Shown here: one piece after another, positions 42,492 through 45,283 of the stretch
Position numbering within the stretch: the stretch's first letter is position 1
Layout of the letters: each line of letters opens with the position of its first letter
Assembly: GCA_964423545.1 (NCBI GenBank)
Contig: CAYRFV010000008.1
Span: forward strand, 1 to 45,283
From: JALOOE01 sp964423545
Lineage (GTDB): Bacteria; Chloroflexota; Anaerolineae; CG2-30-64-16
Direction of reading: 5' to 3'
DNA: 45,283 nt
Notes under the pieces: model-generated
Seen by the model: only the letters and a program-made list of their open reading frames with translations
Told to the model about the DNA's origin: nothing
Databases searched by the model: none
Position numbers and translations under genes: made by a program

Positions 42492-44414
42492 ATGAAGTTA
42501 CAGAGCAAGTTCACGCTGGCTATTGTCGCGATTTTTTCTGTTGTTGCCGTCCTCATGGCGGCGCTGACGGTCTACGAGGTCAACACGCTGGTCATCGGCC
42601 TGGCGGAGAACCGGGTGCGCATCTACATGCGCGCGGCCTGGGAGATCCTGGATTCCAAGATCGGGCGGACGCGGGCAGCGCTGGATATTCTGGCGCGAGA
42701 TCGGCCGGTCGTCGATGTGCTGGCTTACGGCGGCGTGCCTGAGCGACTGCGCCCCTTCCTGGAATCGGTGCGTCGCGACCAGAAGATGGATATCCTCAAC
42801 GTTATGGGGCCGGACGGCAAGGTGGTGTTGCGCACACGCGCCCCTTACAACATCGGTGACGACCTGACGAGCGACCCGTTGGTCCGGCAGGTGCTGTCCA
42901 CCAAGCAACCGGCGGCTGGCTACATCCTCATGAATCAGGAGCGGCTCGACGTGGAGGGCAGTGAGCTCGTCGAGCGAACCCTGGCGGTCGGCGGCGAGCC
43001 GCGCGGCATGTTCGCAGGGGTCGCGGTGCCGGTGATCGAAGATGGCAAGCTTGTCGGCGTGATCGAGATGGGCGGACTGATCAATGGCGCAACCGAGAAG
43101 GTGGACGCTATCCGCGACGCCGTCTTCGCCAACGAGATCTACAACGGCAAGCCGGTCGGCACGGCCACCATCTTTCTGGATGACTTGCGCATCTCGACCA
43201 ATGTGTTGGATCAGACCGGGCGGCGCGCGGTGGGCACACGCGCGTCAAAAGAGGTGGCTGACAGCGTCCTGCGACAGGGGGTGCCGTGGACCGGCCCGGC
43301 CAGCGTGGTCGGCACGCCGTATCTCGCCCAATATGATCCGATTCGCGACCCTGACGGCAATATAATCGGCATGCTTTACGTCGGTGAGTTGGAGCAGAAG
43401 TACAGCGATCTACTGCGTCGTACGCTGTTCATGAATCTGGCTGTGATTCTGACTGGCATGGCGTTGGCCTTCCTGCTGATTTACTTCCTGGTGCGGAGCA
43501 TCGTCCGGCCGATCCATGCGCTCTCCGAGGCAACGCAGCAGCTTGCCGCCGGCGACTTGGGCCACCGAGTGGATATCCGGCGCTCGGATGAGATCGGTGA
43601 TCTGGCCCGCAACTTCGACCAGATGGGCGAGCGGCTGCAAGCGCAGCGTGACGAGCTGGAGCGCGACAAACGGCAGCTCACAGCGCTCAGCGAGCAGTTG
43701 CAGACGACCAATCGCAACTATATCGAGATGCTGGGCTTTGTGACTCACGAGCTGAAGAATCCGCTCACCTCGGCGATGATGGCGCTGTATACGGTCAAAG
43801 ATGGCTACCTGGGCGAACTGAACGCCGGACAGCAGAAGAGCCTGGAGTCGGTGGCAAAGAGCCTGGACTATTTCCAGGATATGGTACGCAATTACCTCGA
43901 TCTGTCGCGGCTGGAGCAGGGGCAGCTGGCCGTCAAGAAGCGCCAGATCGACCTGCAGGCTGCTGTCGTTGAGCCTGCGCTTGACGCGTTGGATCGGCAG
44001 CTCCAGGAGCGGCGCATGACGGTCGAGAATCGCCTGCCACAGAGCCTTGTGGTGGAGGCGGACCCTACACTGATGCGGATCGTCTACGACGACCTGCTCT
44101 CGAATGCCATCAAGTACGGCCGCGAGGGCGGCCATATCCTGTTAGAAGCTCAAGAGACGGATGATATGTTGACGCTGAGCGTGCGCAATGAGGGCGACGG
44201 CATCCCATCCGACAAGAAAGGTCAGCTCTTTCAGCGCTTCAGCCGCCTCGATTCCACACCTGCTGCATCCGGCAAGAAGGGAACGGGATTGGGCCTCTAT
44301 ATCTGCAAGGAGATCGTGGAGAAGCATGGCGGCCGCATTTGGGCCGATTCGAAGGTCGGGGAGTGGGCCAAGTTCAGCTTCACGCTGCCGAATGGGGTGG
44401 CCCGCTCCGCCTGA
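42492..44414 (+). CDS. Cache-type sensor histidine kinase (second)
   Basis: 640 residues. Helix 1 (about 7-28), an extracytoplasmic sensor (29-308) with a first Cache-like half (ILNVMGPDGKVVLRT) and a membrane-proximal Cache_3-Cache_2-like half very similar to that of the preceding kinase (TIFLDDLRISTNV, GTRASKEV, YDPIRDPDGNIIGMLYVGE in parts), helix 2 (313-334), HAMP (335-385), a coiled linker, H419 in GFVTHELKNPL, then HATPase boxes including SNAIKYG and GTGLGL. The sensor halves suggest a duplicated kinase pair, although the kinase domains are of different subtypes (HELNNP against HELKNP). Confidence 0.95.
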   Translation: MKLQSKFTLAIVAIFSVVAVLMAALTVYEVNTLVIGLAENRVRIYMRAAWEILDSKIGRTRAALDILARDRPVVDVLAYGGVPERLRPFLESVRRDQKMDILNVMGPDGKVVLRTRAPYNIGDDLTSDPLVRQVLSTKQPAAGYILMNQERLDVEGSELVERTLAVGGEPRGMFAGVAVPVIEDGKLVGVIEMGGLINGATEKVDAIRDAVFANEIYNGKPVGTATIFLDDLRISTNVLDQTGRRAVGTRASKEVADSVLRQGVPWTGPASVVGTPYLAQYDPIRDPDGNIIGMLYVGELEQKYSDLLRRTLFMNLAVILTGMALAFLLIYFLVRSIVRPIHALSEATQQLAAGDLGHRVDIRRSDEIGDLARNFDQMGERLQAQRDELERDKRQLTALSEQLQTTNRNYIEMLGFVTHELKNPLTSAMMALYTVKDGYLGELNAGQQKSLESVAKSLDYFQDMVRNYLDLSRLEQGQLAVKKRQIDLQAAVVEPALDALDRQLQERRMTVENRLPQSLVVEADPTLMRIVYDDLLSNAIKYGREGGHILLEAQETDDMLTLSVRNEGDGIPSDKKGQLFQRFSRLDSTPAASGKKGTGLGLYICKEIVEKHGGRIWADSKVGEWAKFSFTLPNGVARSA

Positions 44415-44445
44415 TCAGCTCAAAGGGATACAAGGAGATCCTCTG

Positions 44446-44859
44446 ATGTCCGAGAGACAACGCATACTTGTCGTCGATGATGACGTCCAGGTCGTGGACA
44501 CTGTGGAGACCTTGCTCCAGAGCGTGGGCTATGAGACGATCCACGCTTATCGGACCGAAGCGGGGATGGAGCTGGCGCGGCAGAGCAAGCCGGATCTGAT
44601 GCTGCTGGATGTGATGTTCTCCGGCCCGCCCGGCCCCGACGGCTTCGAGACGTCGCGCCTGATCCAGAGCGATCCTGCCCTGAAAGGGATTCCGATCATC
44701 ATGCTGTCCGGTGTGAAGACGGTGATGGGACTGCAATACGACTTCACCCCGGACGACACCTGGCTGCCCATCAAGGCGTTCCTCGAGAAACCGCTGCGGC
44801 CCGATAGGCTGCTGCGGGAGATCGAGAAGGTGTTGGGGCCGCGCGAGAAGATGGGGTGA
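44446..44859 (+). CDS. Single-domain response regulator (second receiver)
   Basis: 137 residues. Acid pocket D11-D13, phosphoacceptor D55 in LLDVMFSG and K115 in FLEKP are present; there is no output domain. The loop after the phosphoacceptor is enlarged (SGPPGPDG) and the segment before Lys is long (FTPDDTWLPIKAF), as in the regulator at 40014. AAGGAG lies 8-9 nt before the ATG; the longer frame from 44188 overlaps the kinase and is rejected. Confidence 0.92.
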   Translation: MSERQRILVVDDDVQVVDTVETLLQSVGYETIHAYRTEAGMELARQSKPDLMLLDVMFSGPPGPDGFETSRLIQSDPALKGIPIIMLSGVKTVMGLQYDFTPDDTWLPIKAFLEKPLRPDRLLREIEKVLGPREKMG

Positions 44860-44892
44860 TGGCAATCACGACGATCCATCGCCCCAAGTCAT

Positions 44893-44908
44893 ACGAGATG
44901 CATCTCGT
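44893..44908. promoter_or_regulatory. Perfect 16-bp palindrome in the gap before the third regulator
   Basis: ACGAGATGCATCTCGT reads the same on both strands with no spacer. It sits in the 87-nt gap between the two regulator genes, about 40 nt before the next start codon. This is operator-like; the binding protein is unknown, and the third regulator itself is a candidate. Confidence 0.55.
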
Positions 44909-44946
44909 TCGCGCCCCAATGTCGTTGTGGTGAGGCAGGGAAGCAC

Positions 44947-45283
44947 ATGGCCGAACGCGCGAAGATCCTGGTCATCGATGACGAATCCGGCATCCGGGAG
45001 GGGTGCCGGCGGGCGTTGTCGCCACAGGGCTATGCCGTTGAGGTGGCGGCCGACGCGACCGAGGGTCTGGACAGCCTGCGGGCCAACGGCTATGACTTAG
45101 TGCTGCTGGATGTGATGATGCCGGGCATCGGCGGGATTGAGCTGCTTGGCAGGATTCACGAGCACGATCCCGAGATTGTCTGCATCATTATCACCGGCTA
45201 TGCCACGGTGGCGATGGCCGTCACCGCGATCAAGCAAGGCGCTTATGACTTCCTGACGAAACCGTTTGGGGTCGACGACCTGC
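44947..45283 (+). CDS. Response regulator receiver domain, 3' truncated by window (NtrC/OmpR-like type unclear)
   Basis: The frame starts MAERAKILVIDDESGIREG and runs off the window at residue 112. Acid pocket D11-D12, phosphoacceptor D55 in LLDVMMPG, Thr in IITGYATV and K105 in FLTKPF are in place. The ITGYATVAMAV...GAYDFLTKPF pattern is typical of NtrC-family regulators, which would add a sigma-54 AAA+ and a DNA-binding domain, but this cannot be seen here. It is preceded by GAGGCAGGGAAGC as a weak ribosome-binding region. Confidence 0.85.
   Translation, partial: MAERAKILVIDDESGIREGCRRALSPQGYAVEVAADATEGLDSLRANGYDLVLLDVMMPGIGGIELLGRIHEHDPEIVCIIITGYATVAMAVTAIKQGAYDFLTKPFGVDDL

Overview
The window is about 45 kb of dense, GC-rich bacterial chromosome with 33 CDS calls, one 5'-truncated gene remnant and one severed gene tail. 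I saw no rRNA, tRNA, CRISPR array, transposase or prophage. The gene mix suggests a Chloroflexota-type bacterium: DUF2079, YfhO-like and PMT-like membrane glycosyltransferases, a HerA-NurA-SbcD module, a Gram-positive-style primosome (DnaB, DnaD-domain protein, DnaC/DnaI-like AAA+) and HrcA/CIRCE-controlled groESL. This is inference from gene content, not a database match. Promoters resemble sigma-70 sites, several with an extended -10 (TGn-TATAAT).

Region 1 (2-13069) is a cell-surface glycan block. It holds the tail of a large membrane protein, a GT-C/DUF2142-like protein, a DUF4239 protein, a small ABM monooxygenase-fold protein, a DUF2079 membrane protein, a 1,428-residue protein that appears to fuse a YfhO-like and a PMT/GT39-like enzyme, and an O-antigen-ligase/polymerase-like protein overlapping it by 4 nt. 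Several of these proteins end in the same beta-rich C-terminal module. Region 2 (13166-17794) is a partner-switching module: STAS anti-anti-sigma factor, RsbW-like kinase, four-GAF SpoIIE/PP2C phosphatase, then an MBL-fold hydrolase. Region 3 (17979-20217, minus) is groES-groEL with promoter, a perfect CIRCE, a second overlapping CIRCE-like palindrome and a strong terminator.

Region 4 (20317-24732, minus) runs from a clear promoter through a bifunctional-nuclease (DUF151) gene, dnaB, a dnaD-domain gene and a loader with two complete AAA+ modules. Region 5 (24828-27623, minus) holds a GNAT acetyltransferase, an M14 metallopeptidase and a small membrane protein. Region 6 (27744-34125, minus) is a DNA-end-processing cluster: nurA, a stand-alone HAS-barrel-like gene, a GNAT gene, herA and sbcD. 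The sbcD frame is cut by an in-frame TAG, its severed C-terminus follows in the same frame, and a 5'-truncated HEAT-type gene remnant comes next. A REP-like palindrome lies between herA and sbcD.

Region 7 (34130-38016, plus) starts from a promoter placed back to back with that of nurA. It encodes a degenerate PP2C domain joined through one membrane helix to a beta-propeller, then an apparently leaderless LCP (LytR-CpsA-Psr) gene; both genes end in strong intrinsic terminators. Region 8 (38167-45283, plus) encodes NuoE- and NuoF-like NADH-dehydrogenase subunits, followed by a single-domain response regulator, two related Cache-type histidine kinases, a second single-domain regulator and the start of a third regulator that runs off the window. 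This looks like redox machinery packaged with its own signalling, and it probably continues downstream.
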